From the NCBI GenBank assembly GCA_015680685.1, contig MNCI01007731.1, positions 1-64,000 of the forward strand: DNA of 64,000 nt, written 5' to 3'. This document shows, piece after piece, positions 34,649 through 45,602 of this stretch (positions are counted from its first letter, which is position 1; each line of letters starts with the position of its first letter). This DNA is from Gnetum montanum (Eukaryota; Streptophyta; Gnetopsida; Gnetales; Gnetaceae). The position numbers were made by a program, and so were the translations under genes. A model generated the notes under the pieces. It saw only the letters and a list, made by a program, of their open reading frames with translations. It made no database searches and was not told the origin of the DNA.

Positions 34649-36570
34649 CCATCTATGCTGACCATATGGGGCCCTAAGGTCTTTTAATTTTTTTTTTTAC
34701 AATTTTTTTGTCTTACAAATTTTTGTTTTACAAATTTCTTTAACTTTTCTAATTTTTGTCTTACAACATTGTTACACTTTTCCATTTTTTATGTGAGTGT
34801 GTGTGTGTATCCACCCTGTAAGTTTGTCCCATAATAAGTGTTCGGAATGATGCTATGAACTATTTTCATATTTGCTAATGTTTGGTTTTTACCTTTAAGT
34901 CACAATGTTGATACTAAGGTATGTTTCTTTTGATATGATAGGTGATGAGCTCACTTCATCCATCCATCCACCAATTTCTATGGTTTCTCTTGGCTTGGAA
35001 ATGTACAGTTCCCTTCTAATAAGAACTTTAACGAATCTATGACTGGGTATTTCTCAAACTAAGGAAGGACTCAAGGATTGCAAAGGGTGTGACTTCAAGG
35101 GAACTTGATGTTTTTGTGTTGACCGTTCTCTTGGGTGCTTGGATGGTTTCTTCTTGAGTTTTCTTCCCGTTCCGATGTTACCCAGCTATCGGAAGCTGAG
35201 ACAATAAAAATAAAAATTCTTTGCATGGTGTGGTTCTCACGCATAAAAATAGAAAACACAAAAAAAAAAACCAAGTGAGAATTCAAAGCACACCCCTTAG
35301 AGAAAATAAAATTTGGGCTACAAGCACTAGTTATGGAACCCAAAGTGTTCCCTCTAACTAAGGCCCTTCTTGCTTCCCATTGCCTCCTTTGTTTCATCGG
35401 AATGGTGGTGGCTCTTTGGAGATGCATCCTTGTTACTCCAATTGGATGGTTTAGCCAAATGCACTGATGCACAGTCACTGGAAGTGGTTGGTTTGAGGCT
35501 GGTGTTGGAATAAGACTTGCCTAGTCACATTAATCATCAAACACACAAGGCGCTGTACACCACCTTGTTCTTGAGATTCCATTCCATTATCTTCTCCCCT
35601 CTCCATCCTTCTCTCCATTGTTCACCTCATTGCCGGGGGTATCATTAGTGTCTATATTTTGGTTGATGCATTGTTTTCTTTTCGGTAAACGCTTGTGGTT
35701 AAGACTTTAACTCTTGTTCCAAAAGACATTCCCAAAGCCTACGGACTCTTTGAATGTGGGTCTGTCAGGGCATTACAGGCATGAGCCTGCTTTGGGGAGG
35801 ACCCACTGACATTCCTATTTGGTGCATTCGTTAACTTCTTTTCCTTAACATTTTGCACTTAATTTCATTTTGTTCATTACCATCTTGACATCCATTTCAC
35901 TGCTATTTTTTGTTGTCCCTTTTTATCTATCTTTCTTATTCCTTTTTCTTTCTCCATTCTAATGCTACCGGAGGTTCACGATTAGTCATGGGGGTACGGG
36001 GCCCGCTTTTTTCGATTTTCTCCTAGCCCTGAAATTTTTGATTTTCTTCCTAACCCCTACACCTTTAGTAGTCATCATTTCTACATCTCCTGATCCATAT
36101 TAGCCATACCACAACCTAGCCAATGGACCTACACTGAAGTAAGGTATTAATTACATGATGATTCATTTACCCTTGCTAATATAAGGATTGTGTTGTGTGT
36201 AAAGATGGCAATCATACAACAACAGATTGGATATAGAGCTGGAGCAAAAAACTTGGAATGGAGCAGCGTTGAAGCAACTATGCAAGGAGCAAGATCGATG
36301 ATGTGCTTATGGATGGACAACGAAAAGTGCAATCTTGCGTTGGCAGCAGCAACACTTCTTTCTATCTCTCTCTCTCTCTCTCTCAAGCTGCCAACAAAGG
36401 CCTAATGTCATTGTAATAAGGTGTTGACCCTTGTTGTCATGAACACCAGTTTTGTCAAGTCTTGTAATAATGATCCGTTCACATGTCATCCCATTAGTTC
36501 CATTCCCCTCAATAATTCCATACCTTCCTAATATTATTGTAAGGAACTCGAGGACGAGTTTTCATTTAGT
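34649..36570 (+). other. Element D conserved non-coding region
   Basis: There is no gene. It is collinear with 15869-17856 of B. Landmarks are TGGGGAGGACCCACT (35793-35807), CATGGGGGTACGGGG (35987-36001) and a pure TC repeat (about 36358-36384). Open stretches here are products of low-complexity sequence. Confidence 0.7.
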
Positions 36571-36580
36571 CATGGGGGTA
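36571..36580 (+). promoter_or_regulatory. Element D polypurine tract
   Basis: CATGGGGGTA sits directly before the 3' LTR. Confidence 0.85.
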
Positions 36581-37676
36581 TGATGAGATGCGATATGCAC
36601 AAGCCGTGATATTGCATACGTGATATCGCGTCGTTCCCTACGATATTGCATATGTGATATTGCGGTCCGCCGCCAAATCTATAAATAAGAGGTGGCACTC
36701 CCCTCATTTCCCATCCTAGTTAGAAGTAGCGAAGCTCTAGCAGTTTGATCACTCCAGAGTTAGATTAATTTCCCATGTGCCTGCAGTAGGAGTCCTAGAG
36801 TGAACAGCTCTTTATTCGAGCAGCTTTGTACCTGAACGCAAGTTGTGTATGGTAATAAAGACGAACTTGATTGGATAAACCTTGCAGTACATGGATAGGT
36901 TTTCTTACATGTTATTTATACCTGTTGTTAGTGCGCACGAGTATGACAGGTTTTATGAGCATCTACGGATGTGTACGGCTAGTCAAGGAATCGGCTGCTC
37001 GTCGCAACGCAGTATGAGTACGACTTGATTACGAGCATTGTGACTACTTGGTAACCCAGTAGCGTATTCCAGGATCTACGCTTGGTAATCCCAGTGGTAG
37101 TCCCAGTGTGTACAGCTAGTCAAGGAATCGACTGCTCATCGCACTTAGGCTAATTAGGCTCTCTCACCCTTCACTCCTAGAATGTGGGATAAGTACGACT
37201 TGGCTACGAGCACCTATGGGTGTGTACAGCTAGTCAAGGAATTGGCTGCTTATCACACTTAGGCTAGTTAGGTGCCTCAGTACGACCACTTCGAGCACAT
37301 GCGTTACGTGTGGTGATCCTAGCAACGATTAACATTTGGTAGCCACAGTTTCATAGTTCAGGGTGTGTACGGTAAGTGGGAATGGATGCTGACACTAGTT
37401 AATTTAGACTTAGGACATTAGTTAGAGTTAGTTAGATTTCTCAACCCTTCACCCTTTAGCATAGGAGAAAAACCTAAAAAGACCAAAAAAATCATATACC
37501 TCAGACTTACTTAACCATACACCGTGACAACAACAAGTAAGTCTGGGAAGACAACAAATGATTAACCCCAAGTGTTCCATGGGGCGTTTAGGCATTTAGT
37601 CTGCAGAGTTTGACCGGATCGCGCGTGCTACGCTTGTTTTGTATGGTTGAGTGTAGGGGTACCTCGCGACTCATCA
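36581..37676 (+). repeat. Element D 3' LTR
   Basis: This 1,096-bp LTR runs from TGATGAGATGCG to GCGACTCATCA. It differs from the 5' LTR mainly by transitions at CpG and one 17-bp palindrome module. TATA box is at 36679-36687. Confidence 0.9.
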
Positions 37677-37681
37677 CAATC
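37677..37681 (+). repeat. Right target-site duplication of element D
   Basis: CAATC is an exact partner of 30467-30471. Element C gag coding resumes here. Confidence 0.9.
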
Positions 37682-38192
37682 CCTTTCCTTGACTACCATC
37701 TTTCCCTAAACTTGGTTTGTTGATAGTGGAATGTAGATTTAGATTCACACTTTCATCATCAATAATGAAAGGTGGAGAATTTTCATGTTGAGAGCTTTTA
37801 GAGAAAGGGCCCTCATTATCATCTTGGCTTAGCAGGAACAAGTGATTGGTGAACTGTTTCCCCTTCACAACCTCATGATGCTTCTCTTGGTGTCGATCTC
37901 ACCTACATTGTATGTTAGTGGGATGGTAGTCTCAAGTTTCATAACCATGCACAATGTATTCCTCTTGAAGATCTTGGATACCTAACTTCATAAGAGTTTG
38001 AAGAAGCATCACGAGCACAAATCAATTGAGGGGCATTACAATGTTTCCCTCCATATCACACCATCACAGTTGTTCATCCTAGTGTAGGATGAAGGTGAAA
38101 TCAGGCACATATTCATCTAAGTGAGTATATACCATCTTGCACTATTGTGAAACCAATGGTTTAATATCTTCATGCCTATGAGAAGAAGACAT
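37682..38192 (-). pseudogene. Element C gag, N-terminal part
   Basis: The minus-strand ATG at 38192 starts MSSSHRHEDIKPL. MVYTHLDEYVPDFTFILH at 38135 matches THPDEYIPNFTFILH of D and B. The open piece 37868-37674 continues into the D insertion site, and the frame resumes at 30471. Two or more stops (H*DEQL, L*WCD) are present. Confidence 0.75.
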
Positions 38193-38322
38193 TTTGCAAA
38201 TAAATAAAATATTAGTGTGCTTTTGTAATGATATAATTTGAGAACAATATCAACCTTGGGATTTGTCTAGTGATATTACTAATGTTCACTAATCCTAGGT
38301 AGTGCACATTTCAACAAAACGA

Positions 38323-38342
38323 GTCCCCAAAAATGGCACCAA
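38323..38342 (-). promoter_or_regulatory. Element C primer binding site
   Basis: The minus strand reads TTGGTGCCATTTTTGGGGAC, two bases different from the D site, directly next to the LTR. Confidence 0.75.
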
Positions 38343-39207
38343 TGATGAACGGTGAGGTACCCCTACACTCAAACATACAAAATTCACAAATCATTCACAT
38401 GCGATCTGGTCGAATTCTACGAAATTTATAGTTTTTGGTACACTAGTGTTTTAGAAAGTGAACCTTGCCCTAATGGTCATTTGTTATCTTCCCAATTATA
38501 CTTGTGATGCACATGGTATGGTTATGTGTAATTGAGGCATATGATTTTTATTTTTTTGTGTTTTATGTTCCTTGGTACTAAAATAGAGAGATGAAGTGAT
38601 TTATTAACTAATTCAGTTTAACTACTTAACTATTTTCTAACTAGTCCTAACATAAACAGCCAGTCCCACTTTCTGTACACATCTTAAACCCACATATCCA
38701 TTTCTAGGTTACCAAGCACTACACTACTGGGTGCACCAAGTGATCACACTATTGAGATTACCAAGCAAATACGTGTTTACACTTGAAATAGTCATATTTA
38801 TATACTTAATATCTTTAGCTTAATTAATTAACTAATCACTTAAAGTCTAATTGAACTCAATTAATTACAAATTTAATGAAAACACTGAATGCATAAATAA
38901 ATCATTAATCTATTCTAAGTGTTGCAAAGCTTGATCAAAAGGCTTGTCTTTATTGCCATACACAGTGGTGTGGTTTAGGTACAATAGTGCTCAAATAAAG
39001 ATTTGTACACTTTCTAACTCTTGCTGTAAGCACTCAAAGAAATATTCTAACTTTCAAATGGAAAAATTGGAAGAGCTCTACTACTTCTATGACTTGATCA
39101 TGCTATAAACATAATTGTGAGCTAGTATTTATAGTTTTTATTACAGGGCTATGTCAACAGGGCCCCGTCAACGGGGACCCATCAATGCAACACTTTGATG
39201 ATCATTA
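38343..39207 (-). repeat. Element C 5' LTR
   Basis: This 865-bp LTR is homologous to 18880-19822 and to the E LTRs. TATA box is on the minus strand at 39134-39126. The outer TG end has become TA. Confidence 0.8.
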
Positions 39208-39212
39208 GCTTC
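39208..39212 (+). repeat. Target-site duplication of element C (right)
   Basis: GCTTC matches 4 of 5 bases of TCTTC at 18875-18879. Confidence 0.55.
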
Positions 39213-39936
39213 AAAGGTAGAGTGAAAAGGGGGAATTGGGTGAAGATGCTTAGAAGAATATTGAAGATCATAAAAGCATGGCTTGTTAAAGACATAAATT
39301 TAGCTTCTTTATTTTAATCATGTGAGTTTATTTCTTTATATTTTGTTTTAATTACTTAGCTAATGGTTTAGATAGTATTATGTTTGGCATTTAATTTGAG
39401 GATTTTTCCTAGGTTCCTTTTATAGCTCTGTTTGTGTGCAATATTAGAGTTCTATTAAGATTTTTCATAAAAGAGCTTATGCTGTTGAAAAGCCTCAAGA
39501 GTAATTTAATAGTAATGTCTTGATGAATTTGCCTATTTTATGCATAGAAAATTTAGGAAAATCTTTGGTATTTTGAAACAACTGAAATTGCTTCTTTGTT
39601 ACCTTGGTATTTCAATCTAGAAATTGTCAAATTTTTTGAAAGCTCTATTGAATGCAATATTTGACAACTATTAACTAGCCAAAATATAAACTCGTAATTT
39701 GTCATTTGCGCAATGATTGTTGGTAATATAATAAGATTATCTTTATGAAATTACTTATTGATCTCAAAACGTTTGGACAATTCATACTTATTAAATTAGG
39801 AATATCTTTATTGAAAAGTGTTTCTTTGTGTCAATTTATCTTGCTTAAATCTTTGAAATTTCATGTAATTCTACTTTCTTTTCTTCCTCTTTCTAAGTCC
39901 ATTGAATCTTATTTTATTTCTAGTTTTCTTATAGAA
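39213..39936. other. Spacer between elements C and E
   Basis: This is AT-rich sequence with no recognisable gene or repeat. The short open stretch 39745-39948 has no motif and overlaps the E LTR. Confidence 0.5.
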
Positions 39937-39941
39937 CTTTC
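39937..39941 (+). repeat. Left target-site duplication of element E
   Basis: CTTTC is repeated exactly at 51753-51757. Confidence 0.9.
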
Positions 39942-40430
39942 TGATTAGTGTCAAAGTGTCACATTGATGGGCCCCTATTGATGTGGCCTTGTCAATAGGG
40001 CGCTATTTACATGGTGTTACCCTGTTGATGGGGCTACATTGACATAGTGTTTAGTACATCTACGAGGCCCCATCAACACAATCCTATAGCAAAAACTATA
40101 AATACAAGCTCCTAGTCGTGTCTATGCATCATTCAAGTTTTAGTAGTAGCAAAGATCTTATAGTTTGTCTATTTAAAAGTTAGAATAGTTATTTGAGTGC
40201 ATGAAATAGGTGTTAGAAAGTGTACGGATATTTATTTGAGCACTGTTGTACCTTAACCACACTAGTGTATATGGGAATAAAGAAAAACATGTTGATCAAA
40301 CCTTGCAACACTTAGAATAGATTAATGATTTATTTATGCATTTATTGTTTTCATTAATTATGTTGTTAATTAAGCTAAATTAGATTAAAATAATTAATTA
40401 GATTAAATTAGATTAATTATGTTGCAAATG
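39942..40430 (+). repeat. Element E 5' LTR, truncated
   Basis: It starts TGATTAGTGTCAAAG (TGATGAGTATTAAAG in the 3' LTR). TATA box CTATAAATA is at 40096-40104. The last half-kilobase present in the 3' LTR is missing. Confidence 0.85.
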
Positions 40431-41860
40431 AAGTACCATGCTGGAACTATTTAATGAAAAACACTAGACGTACTCCAAAGTGTCTAATCTGAGAAGGCAA
40501 ATTCAAGGCTGGAAATAGGGAACATATATACCCTTGGATGCTACCATGAGTTGATATTATTTTGTTATTCTCTCTTGCACTAATGCCCTAGCCATGGTTA
40601 TTCTCAAAGAAAACAAGCCACATTATAAATGGGCTCAAAGTAGAAGCTAGAAGAACTCTTGGGGTCTATGCCCAAGGGAGATTGTCTAAACTAAGAGCTC
40701 ATCAAATGCAAAGGTTGATAGAGTAAGTTGCAAAATAAGAAGGTGAGTTGCAAAGTGCATAAGAATATAATAGGGATCCTTCCATTAGGAAAAGGAAGGT
40801 CTAATTCTGTGATGAGGAGGAGTCACCACTTAATGAAGTGGTGAACAGGAAAACCTTGCCCATCCAAAAAATTGTTTATGACATTTTAGCAAAGGTTGAT
40901 AAATTATGGGACTCTTTGGATGAGAAGTTCCAAACTAGTATGAAGATTGCTAAAGAATACAAAGAGCAAAATAGTAATCACAACCACAAGAGGCAGAAAA
41001 AACCTAAACATGCCTACTAGAGAGGTAAGCGCAAAGCTACTACAGTAGAAGAAGTTGTGGAGATAGACTCTGATGATGATGGTGGGTGTGACATTGTCAA
41101 TATCACTATCATAAGGGATGTTGCCCTATGGTGTTACACTTATAAGAGTCTAGGGTGTATGTGCTAAATCTGCAACTAGTATAGAGGCAAGCACCCAGAT
41201 GATTATCTTATCCTCAAGGCAATCCAAGGTAGTTCCACCAACAACAACAGGCTTACTATTCAAGTGGAGCTCCACCACAACCATATGAATAATATCAATA
41301 GTGGCACCAACCGCAATCATGGGAAATGCCACCATCAAGACAACAACACCCTTATAGGCAACCAAATTCATATGGGTACTATGTTCAACAACCTGTTTCT
41401 CCATGAAGCTCTGCAAGCCATGCATCATTCCAACATCACTATTACCCTCTAGAGTACCATTGAACTCATTAACCATCCACTCAAGAGAAGAACCCATATC
41501 CATAACATCCTTCACATGCATCTATGCACATCCCTCCACACTCAACCTAGTTACCTCCTACTCCATCCATGCAGGGTGAAATCCTCCCACAACCATAGCA
41601 ATGAAATGCTATAAGGGCTATAAATTTACAACCAGCCATTTAGCCAAGTGGTTGGAATAATTGATTCAATAAATGACCATTTTTTTGATCCAACAATCCT
41701 CCTAAACACTCATGACCTAATGCAGCTAGTCACCCTATATATTCAACATCCCCATCTTTTGCATCAAACACATTTGAGAGCCCTTCAAACCAAACACCGT
41801 CTCAAATATACACTGTAATGTTAACCCATGCTATCTATGATTGGATCAATGCTGGCAACC
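40431..41860 (+). pseudogene. Element E gag pseudogene (N-terminally deleted) with linker
   Basis: It begins inside the capsid core at STMLELFNEKH, continues SNLRRQIQGWK, then GVYAQGRLSKLRAHQMQRLI and the piece VNRKTLPIQKIVYDILAKVD (40838-41017). A zinc knuckle related to D lies at about 41088-41130. It has lost one base, so its CDIC and H-x4-C halves are in different frames. The Tyr/Gln/Pro-rich tail follows to about 41700. Numerous stops are present. Confidence 0.75.
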
Positions 41861-42310
41861 TTCCCATGAAAAGATCTAACCCTGGAAGCCCTCTAATTTA
41901 TGTGCAAATCGCTAGATAAGAGCCATGTAAGGCTCTTTAATATTCTGATTTTGGTGTTAATTTCATCTCCTATGACATGTACAAGGCCTAGAACCTACCA
42001 CCTTTTATAAAGAGCAATATCTATTTGGAATTGACAAAATAATCAATCACTATCCCTTTGAGGCTAATAAATGACATTATGATCATAGTTTGTGGGTGGT
42101 CCTATCTTGCTAATCTTCTAGTGATCAAGGTCAAGAACTATAAAGGCAACTTTTCCATCATTATGAGTTGGGCTTGGTTAAGCATGGTTGATGCATGAAT
42201 GGGCATCAAAGACCTCTCCTTGGAAATCTCCAAGGAGAACGAATTTGAATTACTAGAGAAGAAGCATGTTCCATGTATCACGTACAACGATAATGGGTGT
42301 AATTACATGT
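41861..42310 (+). pseudogene. Element E aspartic protease pseudogene
   Basis: The motifs are SDFGVNFISYDMYKA (the active-site region, DLGS in B), NIYLELTK, SITIPLRL, IVCGWSYLANLLVIKVKNYK and AWLSMVDA. They are collinear with the B and C proteases. The D-F-G form and stops suggest loss of function. Confidence 0.75.
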
Positions 42311-42759
42311 AGAAATCTAGTCCATTAAGAGTACAACTATTAAAGCATGTAATCAATGTGCATATGAAACAGATATCCAAAGGTTTCTATACACATCAGC
42401 CACAAAATGGGAGGACATCCAATGACTAATAGCTAACTCTAACGATACCATATTATGCATGGAACTAACTAAGATCCTGAAATGTGCTTATGTCAAAGGC
42501 ATGGATGAACTTAAGCAAGTTCATCATCAACTTTCTAATGATGAAGATGATGATACCTATTGGGGAGAGTTGGAAATTCCTAATAATTTTAAGTAAGAGC
42601 CCCTAGAGTTAAAAACTCTACTAGCTAGCATGGAGTATGCATTTTTAGATAATGGCAAGCTAGTTATCATCAATGAAAATTTTACTTCCAAATAGAAATA
42701 CAAGTTGTTGGAGGTGGTTAATAAATGACCAACAAGATTTACTTGGTCATATTCCTAGC

Positions 42760-43560
42760 TAACTAGAATCAATCCAAGGATATGCCAGCATCATATTTAA
42801 ATTGACCCATGAAGCCAAGAAGGCAGCCACAATGGTAGCTGAACCCCAAATTAAAGAAGATCATTAAGGAGGAAATAGAATAACTCCTCAAGGTAGGGTT
42901 CATCTATCCCATCACGAATAGTAAGTGGATTAGTCAACTTGTAATTGTGCCAAAGAAAGATTGCAAGTGGCTAGTCTACATCAACTTTAGGCTATTGAAC
43001 ATGACAACATTTAAAGATCATTTTCATTGCCATTTGTGAACCAAGTGTTGAATACTATCTCTGCGCATTACTATTATAGCTTCTTGGATGATTATAGTGG
43101 CTATAACCAGATTCAAATTATGCCAGAGGATTAGGCCAAAACAACATTCATGAGTCCCTAGAAGACTTTTGCATATTGCAAGATGTCGTTCAGTTTGTGT
43201 AATGCCCCTACAACATTTCAATGCTTGGTCATTAGTATTTTTCAATAGCAAATTGGTAGTGGGATATAAGTCTTTATGGATGACTTCTCTACCTATGAGG
43301 CTACATTTGAGCAAGCCCTAGATCACCTTGAGTAAGTGTTGAAAAGATGTGTTGAAACAAACCTTAGGCTCAATTAGCAAAAAAGCCATTTAATGGTATA
43401 GGAAGGCATAATTCTAGGACACAAAATTACGTAGGTAGGGATTGAGGTAGACTTAAAAAAGATAAGGGTCATCTAAGAAATCACACATCAACCAGAGATA
43501 GTCAAAGATGTTCAATCATTCCTTGGACACACTAGCCACTACTGGTGGTTCATAGAGAAT
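42760..43560 (+). pseudogene. Element E reverse transcriptase pseudogene
   Basis: It contains LLKVGFIYPI, SKWISQLVIVPKKDCKWLVY, YYYSFLDDYSGYNQIQIMPE, AYCKMSFSLCNAPTTFQCLV, VFMDDFSTYEATFEQALDHL (FMDDF box at 43273-43287), NLRLN, GIILGHKIT and GIEVDLKKIRVI. The order and spacing are those of Ty3/gypsy reverse transcriptase, and the wording is closest to plant Athila. The catalytic Asp pair is intact. In-frame stops (PED*AKT, SP*K, FQ*Q) prevent expression. Confidence 0.82.
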
Positions 43561-43619
43561 TTCTCTAAGATCGTAAAGTTGTTGGTCAAGCTTACAAAGA
43601 AAGATGCTCCATTCATCTA

Positions 43620-44160
43620 TACTAAGGACTACGAACATGCATTCCAATAACTAAAGGAAAAACTCATAGAAACCCCAATTCTATGGGCACCAAACTAGTC
43701 TAGACCATTTCACATAATGACCAATGCATCTAATTATGCCTTGGGAGCTATGCTTACATAGTTGGATAATAAGCAATGTCCATATTACATCCACTGCATG
43801 AGCTGAAGCATTATGGGTGCACAATTGAATTACACCACCACTGAGAAAGAACTAATGGAAGTGGTGTATGCTCTTGAAAATTTTAGGTACTATGTGCTTA
43901 ACTATAAGATGTTTATGCATATAGATCAGATTTCCATCTGCTTATTAATGAACAAGCCAATGGTGAGTCCTCGTATCATACGGTAGCTTGTGATCTTACA
44001 AGAATTTGATTTCACAATGGTAGATTGGAAAGGAATTGAGAATGTGATCATTGACAATCTATCTCAATTAAGATGTGATAACAAGGAGGAGAGTCCACTC
44101 TTTGATCAATTTCTAGATAAACTCCTCTTTACAGGAGTAATAAATGACCAGTGCCCATAA
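43620..44160 (+). pseudogene. Element E RNase H domain
   Basis: The motifs are RPFHIMTNASNYALGAMLT (first catalytic Asp, normally TDAS, here N), LNYTTTEKELMEVVYALENF (catalytic Glu in TEKE kept), MFMHIDQISICLLMNKPMVS and NVIIDNLSQL. Stops are few. Loss of the TDAS aspartate would inactivate it. Confidence 0.78.
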
Positions 44161-44199
44161 AAACAAAATGGTATGATGACATACTCACTTACCTTCTCA

Positions 44200-45500
44200 T
44201 CAAGGAGATGCCACAAGATCTAGACTTTAGAAAGAAACAACAGTTTCTTCATTGGGCTAAGTACTTCATGGAAATCAATGGACACATTTATAAGGTGTGC
44301 CCTGATGGCTTGGTTCATTAGTGTGTTCTTGATACTAACCAATTGCACATTCTCTAGGATGCTCATGAAGGCCCTTGTGAAGGCCACTATGCTAGGAGAG
44401 ACATAGTCATAGAAATCTTGATGGTAGGATACTATTGTTCTACAATCTTTAGGGATGCCCACCAATTTATCTGATCTTTTGAATTCTATCAAAGAGATGG
44501 TGGGATTCCCACCAATTTGTTTAAACTTGTGAACGCTATCAAAGAGATGGTGGGATGATCGCATGAATGGAGGGTTCTTAACAATGGATTCAACCACTAG
44601 AGTCCTTTAACATATGGGGCATTGACTTCATGGGTCTCATCACATCCACATCTAATGGAAAGGCATACATCATTGTAGCAATCAACTACTGCACTAAATG
44701 GGTAGAAGTAGCAGTCGTCACCAACTATACATCATCCACTACTACTTGATTCATACAATAAAATGTTGTAAATAGGTTTGGGATGCCACATGCACTAATT
44801 TCTGATAATGGAACTCATTTTATGGGTTCAAGTTTTTGAAAATTGATGCAACACTCGGGGGTTGAATGTAAATTAACAACACCCTATAACCCCTAAGCCA
44901 ACGATCAAGCAGAGGTAACTAATCAAGAGATCACAAAGATTCTAACAAGAACTATCAACAAATATAGGAGAGACTAGAGAATAAAACTTAATGATGCCCT
45001 TTGGACCTACTGCTCAACGTAGAAACTCTCTATTGGCTACTCTTCTTATGAGTTAGTGTACAGGNTGTAGAAACTCTCTATTGGCTACTCTTCTTATGAG
45101 TTAGTGTACAGGAAAATTCCAGTACTCTGGATTCAATTTGAGCTCTGTACACTCTCAATAGCCTGTGAACTAAATCTTAACCTAAGCCTATCACAAAAAA
45201 TAGATTGATTAACCTCAACATGCTGAACAAAAATCAATTAGTGGCCCTATCTTTGAATGAAGTGCACAAGGCATTCAATAAGCAATGACATGACTTAAGA
45301 ATTTGAAAAGTAAAATTTCAACCAGAAGATAAGGTACTCTACTGGAACCCCACACATGTACCCTAGAAAAAAAATTTCCAAACATTGTGAAAGGGAACTT
45401 ATATAATTGATGAAACCTTTCCCTTTGGTGCCATGACCATATATAAAATTGAGAGCCTAAATAAAAAGTAGTTGGTCAACATCAAACAAGTAAAACCTTT
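44200..45500 (+). pseudogene. Element E integrase pseudogene
   Basis: The zinc-binding N terminus (LHILQDAHEGPC, H/H at about 44345-44400) is followed by the catalytic core. WGIDFMGLIT (Asp, about 44622), HALISDNGTHF (Asp, about 44800) and NDQAEVTNQEI (Glu, about 44900) keep all three acidic residues. Then come NDALWTYCST*KLSIGYSSY, ELVYR and the C-terminal DKVLYWNPTHVP region. A 46-bp duplication around the n at 45065 breaks the frame and looks like a bad assembly join. Several TAG/TAA stops are present. Confidence 0.8.
45019..45112 (+). repeat. 46-bp direct duplication around a single n
   Basis: 45019-45064 and 45067-45112 are identical and separated by n and one base. The pattern is that of two contig ends not merged over their overlap. 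Confidence 0.9.
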
Positions 45501-45588
45501 CCATAAATCCAAGCAAGCCAGTGCAAAAAATACCTCAACAAATGCACAACCATGCTCAATTTTTTAGATCTCCTCCTTCCAACTTAGT

Positions 45589-45602
45589 CATGGGGGAGAT
45601 GA
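45589..45602 (+). promoter_or_regulatory. Element E internal polypurine tract
   Basis: CATGGGGGAGATGA lies at the end of pol, 5.2 kb before the terminal tract, and is conserved in B, C and D. Confidence 0.55.

Larger units (their letters stand above)
30472..37676 (+). mobile_element. Element D: RT-less LTR retrotransposon with gag (sister of B), inserted in element C gag
   Basis: This complete 7.2-kb element has a perfect 5-bp duplication (CAATC), LTRs 30472-31584 and 36581-37676, primer site 31585-31604, gag from 31724 and polypurine tract 36571-36580. A 400-N gap (34097-34496) covers the place where B has its protease. The distance from there to the internal tract at 34635 leaves no room for polymerase or integrase, unless the gap hides several kilobases. 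The internal sequence is highly similar to B. It sits in opposite orientation to its host C. Confidence 0.9.
18880..39207 (-). mobile_element. Element C: Athila-like gag-pol LTR retrotransposon with a third ORF, interrupted by element D
   Basis: On the minus strand the order is 5' LTR (39207-38343), primer site (38342-38323), gag (38192 down, split by D), protease, reverse transcriptase, RNase H, integrase, a non-coding block, a third ORF (22887-20033) and 3' LTR (19822-18880). Without D and its duplicated 5 bp it is about 13.1 kb. The reverse transcriptase has the FMDDF box typical of Athila, and the tRNA-Asp primer site agrees. All genes carry stops or frameshifts, so it is dead. Element E is a second copy of the same family. 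Confidence 0.85.

Noticed and set aside
34091-34661. Long frames across the N gap
   Set aside because: Made of unknown bases; they cannot be evaluated.
36147-36489. Overlapping open frames with ER/RE repeats
   Set aside because: They come from the TC microsatellite near 36358-36384 in element D.
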